The notes under the pieces are model-generated. The model had not been told where the DNA came from. It saw nothing but the letters and a program-made list of their open reading frames with translations, and ran no database searches. Below are positions 1 through 7,357 of a stretch of DNA of 41,287 nucleotides, one piece after another (the first letter of the stretch is position 1; the number at the start of each line of letters is the position of its first letter). The stretch is from Pseudomonadota bacterium (GTDB lineage: Bacteria > Myxococcota_A > UBA796 > SXON01): positions 1 through 41,287 of the forward strand of contig JAUXTN010000160.1 of assembly GCA_030684355.1 (NCBI GenBank). The letters are read 5' to 3'. A program made the position numbers and the translations under genes.

Positions 1-51
1 ACCCCAGGTCGAGGGGCTGCGTCGTCGCACGCTGTGGAAGAGCTTGCCGCC

Positions 52-145
52 GGTGGTCCCTAGATCGAGGCCGGCGGGTGGTCCCTAGTTCGTGGCGGGC
101 GGGGCGTTCTGGTGGTCCTCATAGAGTGGCGGGCGACAGGCCGGG
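52..145. repeat. Three short direct repeats, possible IS21-type element end
   Basis: The core GGTGGTCCCTAG occurs at about 52 and 80, and a degenerate copy (GGTGGTCCTCATAG) at about 112. Each is followed by a TCG..GGC/GTGGCGGGC tail, giving roughly 28-30 bp periodicity. IS21-family elements often carry such subterminal repeats, so this may be the end of an element lying left of the window. No IstA or IstB coding sequence can be seen in the first 50 bases, so the family is a guess. The rest of 1-340 shows no convincing gene. Confidence 0.4.
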
Positions 146-340
146 CATGAACATAGAGATATGTGAGTCCATCGGCTGTGTGGTGGAGGTTCCTTGGCGA
201 TCTGAAGAGTGACCCGACGGCAGCGTCGGCTGAAAGTGCGGCTCAACGGCAGGAACTCACCACGGGCCCCAACCGCGTTGGTCGCATGGCGATGACGCCC
301 TGCGACACCCCATCTTCGTCCAAGCGGGCGGGCGTTACGA

Positions 341-2002
341 TTAGGGCTGCTTCGGTCGGTTCGGACTCATCATGAGCTCGATCACCGTGGTTCTGACAGC
401 GTCCCATCTGCGGAACCAAGATGGACCGACCCCTACAAAAGGGTCGGTTCTTCTTTGTGTTGAGCCACGTTTCGGCGGTTCGAACCCGACGGCTTCTCGG
501 GTCGCCACCCGACTGAGACGGGTCACCATCCTGACGACCGGATCCAGCGTTATTTCTAGCCTTTTTGCGAGAAGTTGCCGGTTCGAACCGAGGTTGCGCA
601 GCATCTCGGCCTTGGCCTTCGGTGTGGCGGTTTGGAAGCGCGCCACGGCATCCTGCGCGAGGGCGAGCTTTCCCTTCGCGAGCGCGAGCCAGCTCACCGG
701 GTTGGCTTCGTTCTTCGCGTGCTGCTCGCGAAGACGGGCGAGCTCGCGTTCAACCGTCGATGACTTGCGAGCAAAGAGGTCCGGGGTGATTTCACCCGCC
801 GCCCGCATGTCGAGGAGCCCGTCGAGCCGCTTCTCGCCGGCTGCGATGGTCCGACGGAGCGACTCCTGCGCGATCCGGTCGCTGGAGCCCTCTTGCGCCG
901 CAAGGTCCTCCAGGCACGCCAGGGCCCAGGCGGCGAAGTCAGCGTGTACGGTGAGGCCCTTCATCACCCGCTGCATCTCGCCTTCGAGTGCGGCCTCTTC
1001 GACGCCGCGCTCGGTGCACTCCGGGTCTTTGCGCTTCGTGCAGTGGTAGTAGACGTAGCGGCGGATGTCGCCAGTGCGCAGCCGTTTGTGCTTCTCCTCC
1101 GCGGTCACGGCAGCGCCACACGAGCCGCATGAGAGCAACCCCGCGTACGCGAACTCGTGGCGCTTGCCGCTGCGGGGGCGTCCCTCGGTCGCCAAGAGCT
1201 TCTTGATGCGGTCGAACTCGCCGAGCGTCAGGATCGGAGGGTGCGAGCCCTTGTGCCAGATGCCGCTGCCCTCCGGGTACTCGAACTCACCGGCGTAGAA
1301 GGGCCGGGAGAGCATGAGGTAGAAGCAGGAGCGGGACAGTGGCCGGCCATGGCGTGTGCGGAAGCCCCATTCGTCGTTCGCACGGCGGCGCACCTCCGCG
1401 GGCGGCGTGCCGGCGAGGACGAGGTCGAACATTCGGCGGACGAGCGGCGCGCGGTCGGGGTCGAGGAGTACGGCCTTCTGGCCCTTGGGCTTGAGTGGGT
1501 CGTTGAGGTAGCCCGTCGGTGCGGGCGACGGCCGCGCACCGCGACGTGCCTTCTCGTTCAGCCCTCGTTTGACGTTGACGCTCTTGTTGTCGTTCTCGAG
1601 TTTCGCTTGGCCCCAGTGGAACGTGAGGAAGAACTTGTCCGTCGGGGTCGCACGAAAGACCTGGCTCGGGGTGTGGATCTCCGCGAGCTTCCCTTGGTCC
1701 ATGAGGTCGACGAGCCGCGCGGCGTCAAGCGCGTTCCGCGAGAGACGGTCGGGGTGCCAGGCCAGAACCGCCCGCACGCTCCCTCGCGAGATCTTGCCGA
1801 CGAGCTGCTCGAAGACGGGCCGTCCGGGACGCTTCGCGCTCGCCGCCTCAACCAGGGTTTCGGCGATGATGAGGCCGGCACGCGTGGCGTATTCCCGCAT
1901 CTCGCGGACCTGCGAATCGAGGCTTAGCACCTGCCGGTCCTCCTGCTCGCTCGATTTGCGGACGTACAGCACACAGCGGTTGTTGGCGTTGATGGATGAC
2001 AT
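341..2002 (-). CDS. Large serine recombinase (resolvase/integrase type)
   Basis: This 553-aa large serine recombinase catalyses site-specific integration or excision through a serine-linked intermediate. The N-terminal resolvase domain (about 8-150) has YVRKSS with the expected nucleophile Ser17, and the conserved DRLSRN segment near residue 85. A recombinase domain follows (about 160-280). A zinc-ribbon segment (about 290-335) has CGSCG and a second Cys pair (HCT..., ECTERG). A basic coiled region comes next. The tail after the GFEPP segment (about residue 500 onward) reads through a hairpin and looks like translated attachment-site DNA, not family sequence. The start ATG at 2002 has no clear Shine-Dalgarno. 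A 59-aa gene lies 47 nt upstream on the same strand and is probably co-transcribed. Confidence 0.9.
   Translation of the reverse strand: MSSINANNRCVLYVRKSSEQEDRQVLSLDSQVREMREYATRAGLIIAETLVEAASAKRPGRPVFEQLVGKISRGSVRAVLAWHPDRLSRNALDAARLVDLMDQGKLAEIHTPSQVFRATPTDKFFLTFHWGQAKLENDNKSVNVKRGLNEKARRGARPSPAPTGYLNDPLKPKGQKAVLLDPDRAPLVRRMFDLVLAGTPPAEVRRRANDEWGFRTRHGRPLSRSCFYLMLSRPFYAGEFEYPEGSGIWHKGSHPPILTLGEFDRIKKLLATEGRPRSGKRHEFAYAGLLSCGSCGAAVTAEEKHKRLRTGDIRRYVYYHCTKRKDPECTERGVEEAALEGEMQRVMKGLTVHADFAAWALACLEDLAAQEGSSDRIAQESLRRTIAAGEKRLDGLLDMRAAGEITPDLFARKSSTVERELARLREQHAKNEANPVSWLALAKGKLALAQDAVARFQTATPKAKAEMLRNLGSNRQLLAKRLEITLDPVVRMVTRLSRVATREAVGFEPPKRGSTQRRTDPFVGVGPSWFRRWDAVRTTVIELMMSPNRPKQP
425..456 (+). 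terminator. Hairpin with T-rich tail inside the recombinase 3' end
   Basis: ACCGACCC (425-432) pairs with GGGTCGGT (441-448) around an 8-nt loop, followed on the plus strand by TCTTCTTT. It has intrinsic-terminator form for plus-strand transcription. It lies within the minus-strand recombinase reading frame, which continues about 85 nt past it. That makes the last codons of the recombinase suspect as a genuine protein tail. Confidence 0.55.
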
Positions 2003-2049
2003 ATAGGGGGTACGGTAGCAGTGGGCCCGTGATCACAGAAGTGGACAAG

Positions 2050-2229
2050 TCACTGTGCTGGTCTCTCGGCTTCCGGGGCCGGTTCAAGGCCAGGGGCCGG
2101 CCCGTACACGACGCGAAAAAGCCGCACGAGGCGGATGGCGATGGGAAGCGCTTCGGTGGGGGTGACATCGACGCCGATAACCCTGCGGTAGATAGCGCAG
2201 AACTCGTCGAGACGGTGCTGTGGAATCAT
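2050..2229 (-). CDS. Small conserved-looking protein upstream of the serine recombinase
   Basis: This is a 59-aa protein with a helical pattern (LDEFCAIYRRVIGVDVTP, then EALPIAIRLVRLFRVVYGP). From memory it resembles small proteins found directly upstream of serine recombinases in other bacteria; function is unknown. A TTG start at 2343 would add 38 residues. I prefer ATG 2229 because the recognisable segment begins there and the start has the CCTATG context shared by neighbouring genes. The gene ends 47 nt before the recombinase, so co-transcription is likely. A directionality-factor or accessory role is only inference. Confidence 0.6.
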   Translation of the reverse strand: MIPQHRLDEFCAIYRRVIGVDVTPTEALPIAIRLVRLFRVVYGPAPGLEPAPEAERPAQ

Positions 2230-2324
2230 AGGGTTCTGGCTCGTTGGTGAAGGCACGTGATGGTGGGATTTTGGGATGCATGCCGACAGTGTGGCGGTAG
2301 AGAAAATCGCCCCCCGCACCTCGT

Positions 2325-2669
2325 TCATGGGGTCGGAGGGCAAGAGTTGGGACCGAGGGAGTGTGGCTGCTCGCCGGTCAGCGCGTTGATCAGCTTCCTT
2401 GCCCGCCCGATGAGCGCTGGCGACAGCCAGGCCGCCGACGGCGCGGGTGGAAGCGCTTCGCAGGCGTTCGCCAGCTCGACCAACACCTCGTGGATCTCCT
2501 TCGCGTGGACAAGCGGCAGAGCATCTTCCCGCGTCGCGGTGTAGGCGATGATGCCGCCGCGGACCTCGTCCACGACGATGGTGGCGTCTGGGAACTCCGC
2601 AGTCGCGAACGGGCTGTGCTCGCTGTGGTCGGCGGACCAGGCGTAGCGTTCGTCCGCTTGCGAATTCAC
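2325..2669 (-). CDS. Hypothetical protein, overlaps the upstream RadC-like gene
   Basis: I do not recognise this 114-aa protein. The middle (DATIVVDEVRGGIIAYTA) looks like two beta strands. It is followed by an alpha-helical stretch (AKEIHEVLVELANACEAL) and a helical C-terminus ending in a Pro-rich tail. The start is GTG at 2669, chosen because it overlaps the stop of the preceding gene as GTGA. Translational coupling to the RadC-like protein suggests the two are made together. Confidence 0.55.
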   Translation of the reverse strand: MNSQADERYAWSADHSEHSPFATAEFPDATIVVDEVRGGIIAYTATREDALPLVHAKEIHEVLVELANACEALPPAPSAAWLSPALIGRARKLINALTGEQPHSLGPNSCPPTP

Positions 2670-3298
2670 GCCGCTTCCGACGTCAGTGCCGGTGCCTCGC
2701 GTACCTCCGCCACGCGTTCGCGGACCGAGCACGCGCCGTTGGGTCCGATGAGCACCCAGTCCTTGACCAGGATCTGCGCGGCGAGCCCGAGCGTCGTGAG
2801 GTCAGCGAGCGCCTTCACCGTGCTGCGGTAGGGTATGAGCTCGTCGACGGGCCGGAAGTCGACCACGTACACGGATACAGCCTCCTTGATGATGGCCTGC
2901 CGCAGGAAGGTGCGAAGCGGCGGCACCGCGACGGGCGATGCGCCGATCTGGAGCAGCGCCTCGTCGATCACGCAGTCCGTGGCGTCGAGACACGTGAGCC
3001 AGATCGTCCTGAGCCGCAGCCCCCGCACGCGCGGGGAGAAGCGGTGGACCACGTCCCCGACGCACAGGAGCTTCTCGGGCTCGTGGTGCTGGTAGGGGTA
3101 GTAGCACTCGCACAGGCGCACGAGCGCAAACAGCTTGGCCCGGTCGTGGTCGTTCCACGTGCGAACGAGAGGGTGCTCCTGGTCGCGCGAGGCATCGGCG
3201 AACTCCCGCCAAGGGACCTTGGCCAGCTCCTGTCCGTGTTGCGGTCCGAACAGGATGCGCAGGCACGAGGTGGGGTCAGTAGAGAAACGGTCGGCCAT
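2666..3298 (-). CDS. RadC/JAB-like protein lacking the JAMM metal ligands
   Basis: This 210-aa protein has a C-terminal half (about 80-200) that follows the RadC layout. It has a strand like RadC's L.LD segment (TIWLTCLDATDCVIDE), the IGASPVAVPPLRTFLRQAI helix region, and a final strand pair (KDWVLIGPNGACSVRER) matching the DH.IIG...S..E end. The HNHPSG motif is replaced by DFRPV (about 147-151), and the later Ser/Asp ligands are not preserved. A metalloprotease-type activity is therefore unlikely. Start ATG 3298 is preferred over a longer Arg/Pro-rich extension. RadC relatives next to DUF932 proteins are known from prophage-like islands such as E. coli CP4-57, which fits the next gene upstream. 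The family call is from pattern only. Confidence 0.55.
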   Translation of the reverse strand: MADRFSTDPTSCLRILFGPQHGQELAKVPWREFADASRDQEHPLVRTWNDHDRAKLFALVRLCECYYPYQHHEPEKLLCVGDVVHRFSPRVRGLRLRTIWLTCLDATDCVIDEALLQIGASPVAVPPLRTFLRQAIIKEAVSVYVVDFRPVDELIPYRSTVKALADLTTLGLAAQILVKDWVLIGPNGACSVRERVAEVREAPALTSEAA

Positions 3299-3467
3299 TG
3301 AGCCGTCCAGTCGGCGCCGGTGCGCCGGGTCAGGGAGTAAGGGAAGGGGCGACACCGTGTCGTCCGCTCCGTGTGGTCCCTGATGAAAGGAGAGCCGGCC
3401 GGGTGGAGGATGCAGATGCTCGAACCTGCTTCCTCGCACCCAGCCGACCAGAGTGTTGCCGCAGGGC

Positions 3468-4790
3468 TCACCGCGGCACGAGCACGAGCCGCGCGGCCTG
3501 ACGCTCGAGCTCCTCGCGGATCGAGAGCGACCAGGTGGGGGTCTCGTGTGCAGCGCGGCTGACAGCGTTGACGGCGTCCGCAAGGGTGACGCCGGGCTCG
3601 TAGTTCCAGGCGTCGAGCAGCCGCTGCACGACGAGATCCCGGTCGCGCTCGCCCTGGACGAAGACCTTCTTGTCGTCCACCCAGCGCCGGAGGATGGTCT
3701 CCGGGTCGACGAGCACCGAGCGGGCGTGGCCCCAGGCGTTGAGGAAGTCGCCGATCTTCGCGCGCGCCTCCTTCACGCCCTTGGCGACGGCGTTGACGAT
3801 TTTCGATGTCGAGCCGCGGTGGACCTGCGACATCGTGTCGACCACTCCCTCGCCGATGATGAGGAGGTTGAGGCAGCGGTTGCGCCAGACGACCGCCGAG
3901 ATGCGGATCCGTCCGCGCCCGGTGTCGTCCGTCTCGATCCGGACCCCGCTCTTGAAGATGTCGCCGGCTGCGAGGTCCACGACCTTGTCGGGCATGTAGA
4001 GCGCCGTCGCCCGCACCCCCGAGCCGTCGTAGACCATCTCGGTCCGGGCATATTCGAGGTCGCGCAGCACGACCCCGAGCACCTGGTCGGTGTCGACCGC
4101 CGCGTAGGTCGGCGTCACCGTCGCGTAGACCTGCCGGAGCTCGCGCTCCTCGCTCGCTCGGGTACGGAGCGTCACCTGTCGCGCCTTGGCGGCGCTGAGG
4201 TGGGCGTTCACGTTGAGCGCGCGCCGCGGGGAAGGGCAGAGCTCGGCGAGGTAGCGCGCGCCCATTCCGAAGCCCGCGTGGGCCGCGAGCTGGAAGAACG
4301 CGCCGCCTTCGATGGCGAACTCCTCGCCGTCAACCAGGAGCGTGCCGTGCTCGGTCATGGACAGGTCGCGCAGGTGGACCGTGTGGTCCCGTCGGGCTTC
4401 CAGTCGGATCGCCGCGGTGACGGCCGAGGCCGCCCCAGGGAACGGCGGGAGGGTCTCCACGCGTTGGCGCTCCAGCCGGAAGTTCTGGTCGCCGACGGGA
4501 AGCACGCGGGTGCCAGGGGCGTACAAAGGCGGGGCGAGCGCGAAGCCAGCCTTGGCCAGCCATGCCTCCTGCGTCTCGATGCGCGCCTGCGCGGTCGCCG
4601 AGACGGCGCCCGGCGCGGTGGGCGGCGGGTCCTCCTCCGGGCCCATCGGCCCATTCGCCTCGCCCTCGAGATGCACGAGCTGTGCGGTGGTGTCGCCTGC
4701 TTGGTGGGCGTCGAAGTAGCGGCGCATCGCTGCGTCCCGCTCGGTCTCCGGGAGGCGCTCCGTGCGCCCGCCGATCGTGAGTGCCAACAT
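3468..4790 (-). CDS. DUF932-like plasmid/phage-associated protein
   Basis: This 440-aa protein has the DUF932 hallmark in its C-terminal half: a strand-rich segment with GVRIETDDTGRGRIRISAVV then WRNRCLNLLI. This resembles the family's GI.ISNSEVG...L....RL.C.NG.. block. A central segment (MVYDGSGVRATALYMPDKVV) looks like the preceding strand. DUF932 proteins are common in plasmids, phages and integrative elements, with no established biochemical function. Start ATG 4790 has AAGGGA about 9 nt upstream; longer in-frame starts only add Arg/Gly-rich sequence. The gene is followed at 165 nt by the RadC-like gene. About 235 nt upstream (4791-5026) holds no gene I can support. Confidence 0.6.
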   Translation of the reverse strand: MLALTIGGRTERLPETERDAAMRRYFDAHQAGDTTAQLVHLEGEANGPMGPEEDPPPTAPGAVSATAQARIETQEAWLAKAGFALAPPLYAPGTRVLPVGDQNFRLERQRVETLPPFPGAASAVTAAIRLEARRDHTVHLRDLSMTEHGTLLVDGEEFAIEGGAFFQLAAHAGFGMGARYLAELCPSPRRALNVNAHLSAAKARQVTLRTRASEERELRQVYATVTPTYAAVDTDQVLGVVLRDLEYARTEMVYDGSGVRATALYMPDKVVDLAAGDIFKSGVRIETDDTGRGRIRISAVVWRNRCLNLLIIGEGVVDTMSQVHRGSTSKIVNAVAKGVKEARAKIGDFLNAWGHARSVLVDPETILRRWVDDKKVFVQGERDRDLVVQRLLDAWNYEPGVTLADAVNAVSRAAHETPTWSLSIREELERQAARLVLVPR

Positions 4791-5026
4791 GGAAAAGTCC
4801 CTTGTGCTGCGTCGGCCGCCTGGCCGCCGCCGGTCGCCTCGTGGACGCCGGCCCGGGTGCCGCTCTCGACGGCATCCGGGCCGAGGTCCAGCCTCGGCCT
4901 CTCCAGGTTCCCCCGCTCGCCATGCGACCCGTGCGTCGCCGGCGAGCGTCCGTCGGGACGGCACGGCGCCAGCCTGACAGAGCGGCCCACGCTGGGGATT
5001 CCCGGGGGCCGCGGGGAAGTTGTCGC

Positions 5027-5185
5027 TTACGTGTGCCGAGAACAGTGGGGACGGTGGTCCTTGTCCCACCGGAAATGCGGGTCGAGCTTTCGCCGGCAGT
5101 TGGTGCAGCGCTCGGTCAGGAGCGCCTTCACCCGCCGGAAGCGTCGGATGCGGTGACGTTTGGAGAGGTGGTTACGTCGCGCCAT
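5027..5185 (-). CDS. 52-aa basic zinc-ribbon microprotein (second of a tandem pair)
   Basis: This short gene encodes 52 residues, starting MARRNHLSKRHRIRR. It has C27-x2-C30, then C48-x2-H51, a treble-clef or zinc-ribbon ligand set, after a strongly basic N-terminus. It starts 3 nt after the stop of the next upstream gene (TGACCTATG), so the two are translationally coupled. The upstream neighbour has the same layout (CxxC-x16-CxxH), so they are probably diverged duplicates. A nucleic-acid-binding role is plausible from charge and ligands, but no family was recognised. It is easily missed by gene callers because of its size. Confidence 0.6.
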   Translation of the reverse strand: MARRNHLSKRHRIRRFRRVKALLTERCTNCRRKLDPHFRWDKDHRPHCSRHT

Positions 5186-5188
5186 AGG

Positions 5189-5335
5189 TCAGGGATTTCG
5201 ATGGTAGTAGCAGCGGGGCTTGCCCGCGACCTTGGAGTACGGGCCGAAGAGACGGCGCCCACATTGGCTGCACTTCTTCGTCGAGCGGTACAGGGTGCGG
5301 GGTCGGAAGCGTCGGGCGGTCGGTCGGATCGTCAT
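5189..5335 (-). CDS. 48-aa basic zinc-ribbon microprotein (first of a tandem pair)
   Basis: This 48-residue protein begins MTIRPTARRFRPRT and has C22-x2-C25 and C42-x2-H45, with KKCSQCGRRLFGPYSK as the first knuckle. The start ATG lies 4 nt after the stop of the replication-relaxation gene. The gene stops 3 nt before the next zinc-ribbon gene. Size, charge and ligand spacing closely match that neighbour. It is probably expressed in the same message as the replication-relaxation protein and may act with it on DNA or RNA (inference). Confidence 0.6.
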   Translation of the reverse strand: MTIRPTARRFRPRTLYRSTKKCSQCGRRLFGPYSKVAGKPRCYYHRNP

Positions 5336-5339
5336 AGGG

Positions 5340-6227
5340 TCATGTCGTGAAGGACAAGTCAGGGTGTGCGCCGTGGCGTGCGAACAGCTGCCCGCCACTC
5401 GCCTGCGGATGCGCGACGGTGAACCGCGCGGTGAGGAGCTTGGCGGGCTCCTTGATGTCCACGTCCTCGAGGCTGGCGAACCAGAAGAGCCGGGAGCCAG
5501 GTCGGCCGTGCTCGGGGGCGCGGACCGCGGTAGTGCGGAGCGCCTCGGCGCGCTTGGCGGAGTTGGCGATCGTGAGCACGCGGTAGGGCACCGGTCCGTA
5601 GCGGACCCGCGGGGTCCCGGCGCGCCAGGCCTTCCAGTACGCGCGGTAGCGGCGGGCCATGCGGATAAGCGGCACCGTCCCCATGTCGATCTCGATCGCA
5701 AGCACCTGGCACTCGCCGTTCACCCGGCACAGCGCAACGCCGTCGGGGACCGCAGGCACGCGGGCCTGGGCGCGGACGCCAACGCGGATGACCGCGGAGG
5801 TCTGGACCTCCTCGGGCGCCTGCTGCCAGGCGAGCAGCGTGAAGTCGGGACGGACGCTCGTGAGGTTCTCAAGCACGATGCGGACGTCGTTGCGTGCCAG
5901 CGTATGGGCGAGAAACAGCCCGCTCCGTTGCTCACGCGTGGTGAGGTGCTTGGGCGTGATCCCGTGATGGCGGGGTGCAAGGACTCGCGCGCCGCGGCCC
6001 GACAGCGCGTAGAGCGTACGGGTTGTCCGATCGTACGGACGGACCGGCATGAAGACCGTCACGGCCAGTCCAGCATGGGCGAGTTCGCGCAGGCGCCGGC
6101 CGGCTGCGTGTTCGCTCGGAAAGTAGAGCGCGGTGGCCTGCGGGATCGACAGAAAGCGGTAGCTCGCAAGCGCATCGAGGAGCTCGTGGTCGCGCTCCGT
6201 GAGCCGGATCGAAGGGCGGGAGGGCAT
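5340..6227 (-). CDS. Replication-relaxation family protein (copy 1)
   Basis: This 295-aa protein has an N-terminal winged helix (about 8-75: LTERDHELLDALASYRFLS...LYALSGRGARVLA). The C-terminal domain follows the replication-relaxation family, found in plasmids and integrative elements and linked to replication or mobilisation. PD at 161-162 and E179-I-D181 in LAIEIDMGT resemble a PD-(D/E)xK nuclease core, but the position where copy 2 has Lys191 reads Arg here (RRYRAY). Start ATG 6227 (CTCCCTATG) is chosen over a 24-residue longer form. It follows the RuvC-like gene by 10 nt and precedes the zinc-ribbon gene by 4 nt, so this is one operon. A second copy lies at 23277-24224. Confidence 0.75.
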   Translation of the reverse strand: MPSRPSIRLTERDHELLDALASYRFLSIPQATALYFPSEHAAGRRLRELAHAGLAVTVFMPVRPYDRTTRTLYALSGRGARVLAPRHHGITPKHLTTREQRSGLFLAHTLARNDVRIVLENLTSVRPDFTLLAWQQAPEEVQTSAVIRVGVRAQARVPAVPDGVALCRVNGECQVLAIEIDMGTVPLIRMARRYRAYWKAWRAGTPRVRYGPVPYRVLTIANSAKRAEALRTTAVRAPEHGRPGSRLFWFASLEDVDIKEPAKLLTARFTVAHPQASGGQLFARHGAHPDLSFTT

Positions 6228-6237
6228 AGGGAGCAAG

Positions 6238-6819
6238 TCAGGAAACAAGTTGGCGTTTAAGTGTCTCGTCGAGGTCGTGGATCGCACCGCCGACAGCAAG
6301 GAAGAGGCGGGATGCCCGGCGCTCGCGCGAGGTTGGAAAGACGCGGACCACGCAGGGGACCGAGGACGGTCGCGAGCGGGTGGGGTCTGCGAGTTCGGGG
6401 AAGCGTCGGGTCATGGCGCGGATCAGGGAGCCGTTGGTGGGGCGTTGGTCGTCAGGGACATGGGCGCGCCGGACGGTCAGGGCGTCGCACTCGTTGAGGG
6501 TGAAGTCCCAAGGCTCTCGGAGCGCGGCAAGGCGGGTGCGGAGCGCGGTGACGAGCGGTCCGAGCACGCCGGGTGCGTGCATTGCGATGAGCACGATGTG
6601 CGACGGCGCGTAGGCGGTGAGGACCTTCCCGATACGTGCGGTGAGGGCCTCTGCCCGTGCGTCCACGTCCGGGCCGCGGACGCTCGCTACCTCGGCGCGG
6701 AGAAGCCGCTCGCGCGTCGCGAGCGCCAAGCCCGTCTCGCGATTGCCGATACACAGGCCCAGGGCGAGCGGCGACCGACCATGGGGGCGGGGAAGGGGAA
6801 GCGGTGCTTGGGCGGGCAT
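6238..6819 (-). CDS. RNase H/RuvC-like fold protein without the catalytic Asp
   Basis: In this 193-aa protein, residues 18-45 (LALGLCIGNRETGLALA) match the first two strands of RuvC/YqgF-type proteins (LGIDPG...TG.A). Cys23 sits where the metal-binding Asp belongs. IVLIAMHAPG (75-84) matches the third-strand region. The last helix-strand (RRASRLFLAVGGAIHDLDE) resembles the end of a RuvC domain. A nuclease role is doubtful without the Asp; a structural or DNA-binding role is possible. Start ATG 6819 has the context TGACCTATG. The upstream frame still overlaps it by 133 nt. The assignment is by pattern and needs a profile search. Confidence 0.5.
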   Translation of the reverse strand: MPAQAPLPLPRPHGRSPLALGLCIGNRETGLALATRERLLRAEVASVRGPDVDARAEALTARIGKVLTAYAPSHIVLIAMHAPGVLGPLVTALRTRLAALREPWDFTLNECDALTVRRAHVPDDQRPTNGSLIRAMTRRFPELADPTRSRPSSVPCVVRVFPTSRERRASRLFLAVGGAIHDLDETLKRQLVS

Positions 6820-7325
6820 AGGTCAGGGGGTAAAGCGTAGGTGGGGCTCGGGAACGGTGCGGCGGCGGCTCCAGCGTCGCTAGGAGGCGCAGGCGGAAAT
6901 ACAGGCGGGAGACCCGCACCGTCGCCGGGATGGCCGTCGTCGAGGGGTCGCAGGGACATCGCCAGCTCCTGGATGTCGGGGAGTTCGTGGAGGCGGTAGC
7001 CGTGGGCGCGCTCGCCGTGCCGGAGCTCCTCGGCGAGGCAGGCGACGCGTGGGTCGTCCTGCTCGAGGTCGTCGTCAGCGTGGAGGAAGACCGCCAGGGG
7101 CTGGTACACCGCGAGGCTGGCTCGCAGTCGGTCGCGGATGACTGCGGCGGTGTCGTCGGGGTTCAGGCGGCGAACGAGCACTCGGCGGATCCGGGGACGG
7201 TGCACGACGAGGATGCCGACGAAGCCGGCGGAGAGCGAGACGACGAGCTCGGGGGCACGGGGTGTGGTGGGTTGCATATGCTCCAAGAGTGCCGCGCCGA
7301 GGCGAATGGCTGCAGGCCGCGGCAT
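6687..7325 (-). CDS. Probable paralogue of the RuvC-like neighbour, overlapping it by 133 nt
   Basis: This is a 212-aa frame. Residues 26-130 repeat the architecture of the next gene: PELVVSLSAGFVGILVV as strand pair, a helix (AAVIRDRLRASLAVYQ), then PLAVFLHADD. Ser sits where a RuvC Asp would be. The last 80 residues are Pro/Ala/Arg-rich and lie largely inside the next gene, so the true protein may stop earlier. A TGA two codons before the next ATG would be in frame after a single-base shift in the C-run near 6830. The start could be ATG 7325 (context CCCTATG) or ATG 7277 (GGAG just upstream). This is probably the first gene of the leftward operon. Confidence 0.5.
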   Translation of the reverse strand: MPRPAAIRLGAALLEHMQPTTPRAPELVVSLSAGFVGILVVHRPRIRRVLVRRLNPDDTAAVIRDRLRASLAVYQPLAVFLHADDDLEQDDPRVACLAEELRHGERAHGYRLHELPDIQELAMSLRPLDDGHPGDGAGLPPVFPPAPPSDAGAAAAPFPSPTYALPPDLCPPKHRFPFPAPMVGRRSPWACVSAIARRAWRSRRASGFSAPR

Positions 7326-7357
7326 AGGGCGCCGGCGCCATGCGCGGGGTGCCTTGA

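Noticed and set aside
574..596. GTTCGAACC near 580, resembling a tRNA T-loop and possible attachment site
   Set aside because: Only about 9-10 bases match the tRNA-Pro T arm and the flanks differ. It lies inside the recombinase coding region and is too short to call an att copy.
1157..1927. 256-aa plus-strand frame opposite the serine recombinase
   Set aside because: Antisense of a gene with clear catalytic and zinc motifs.
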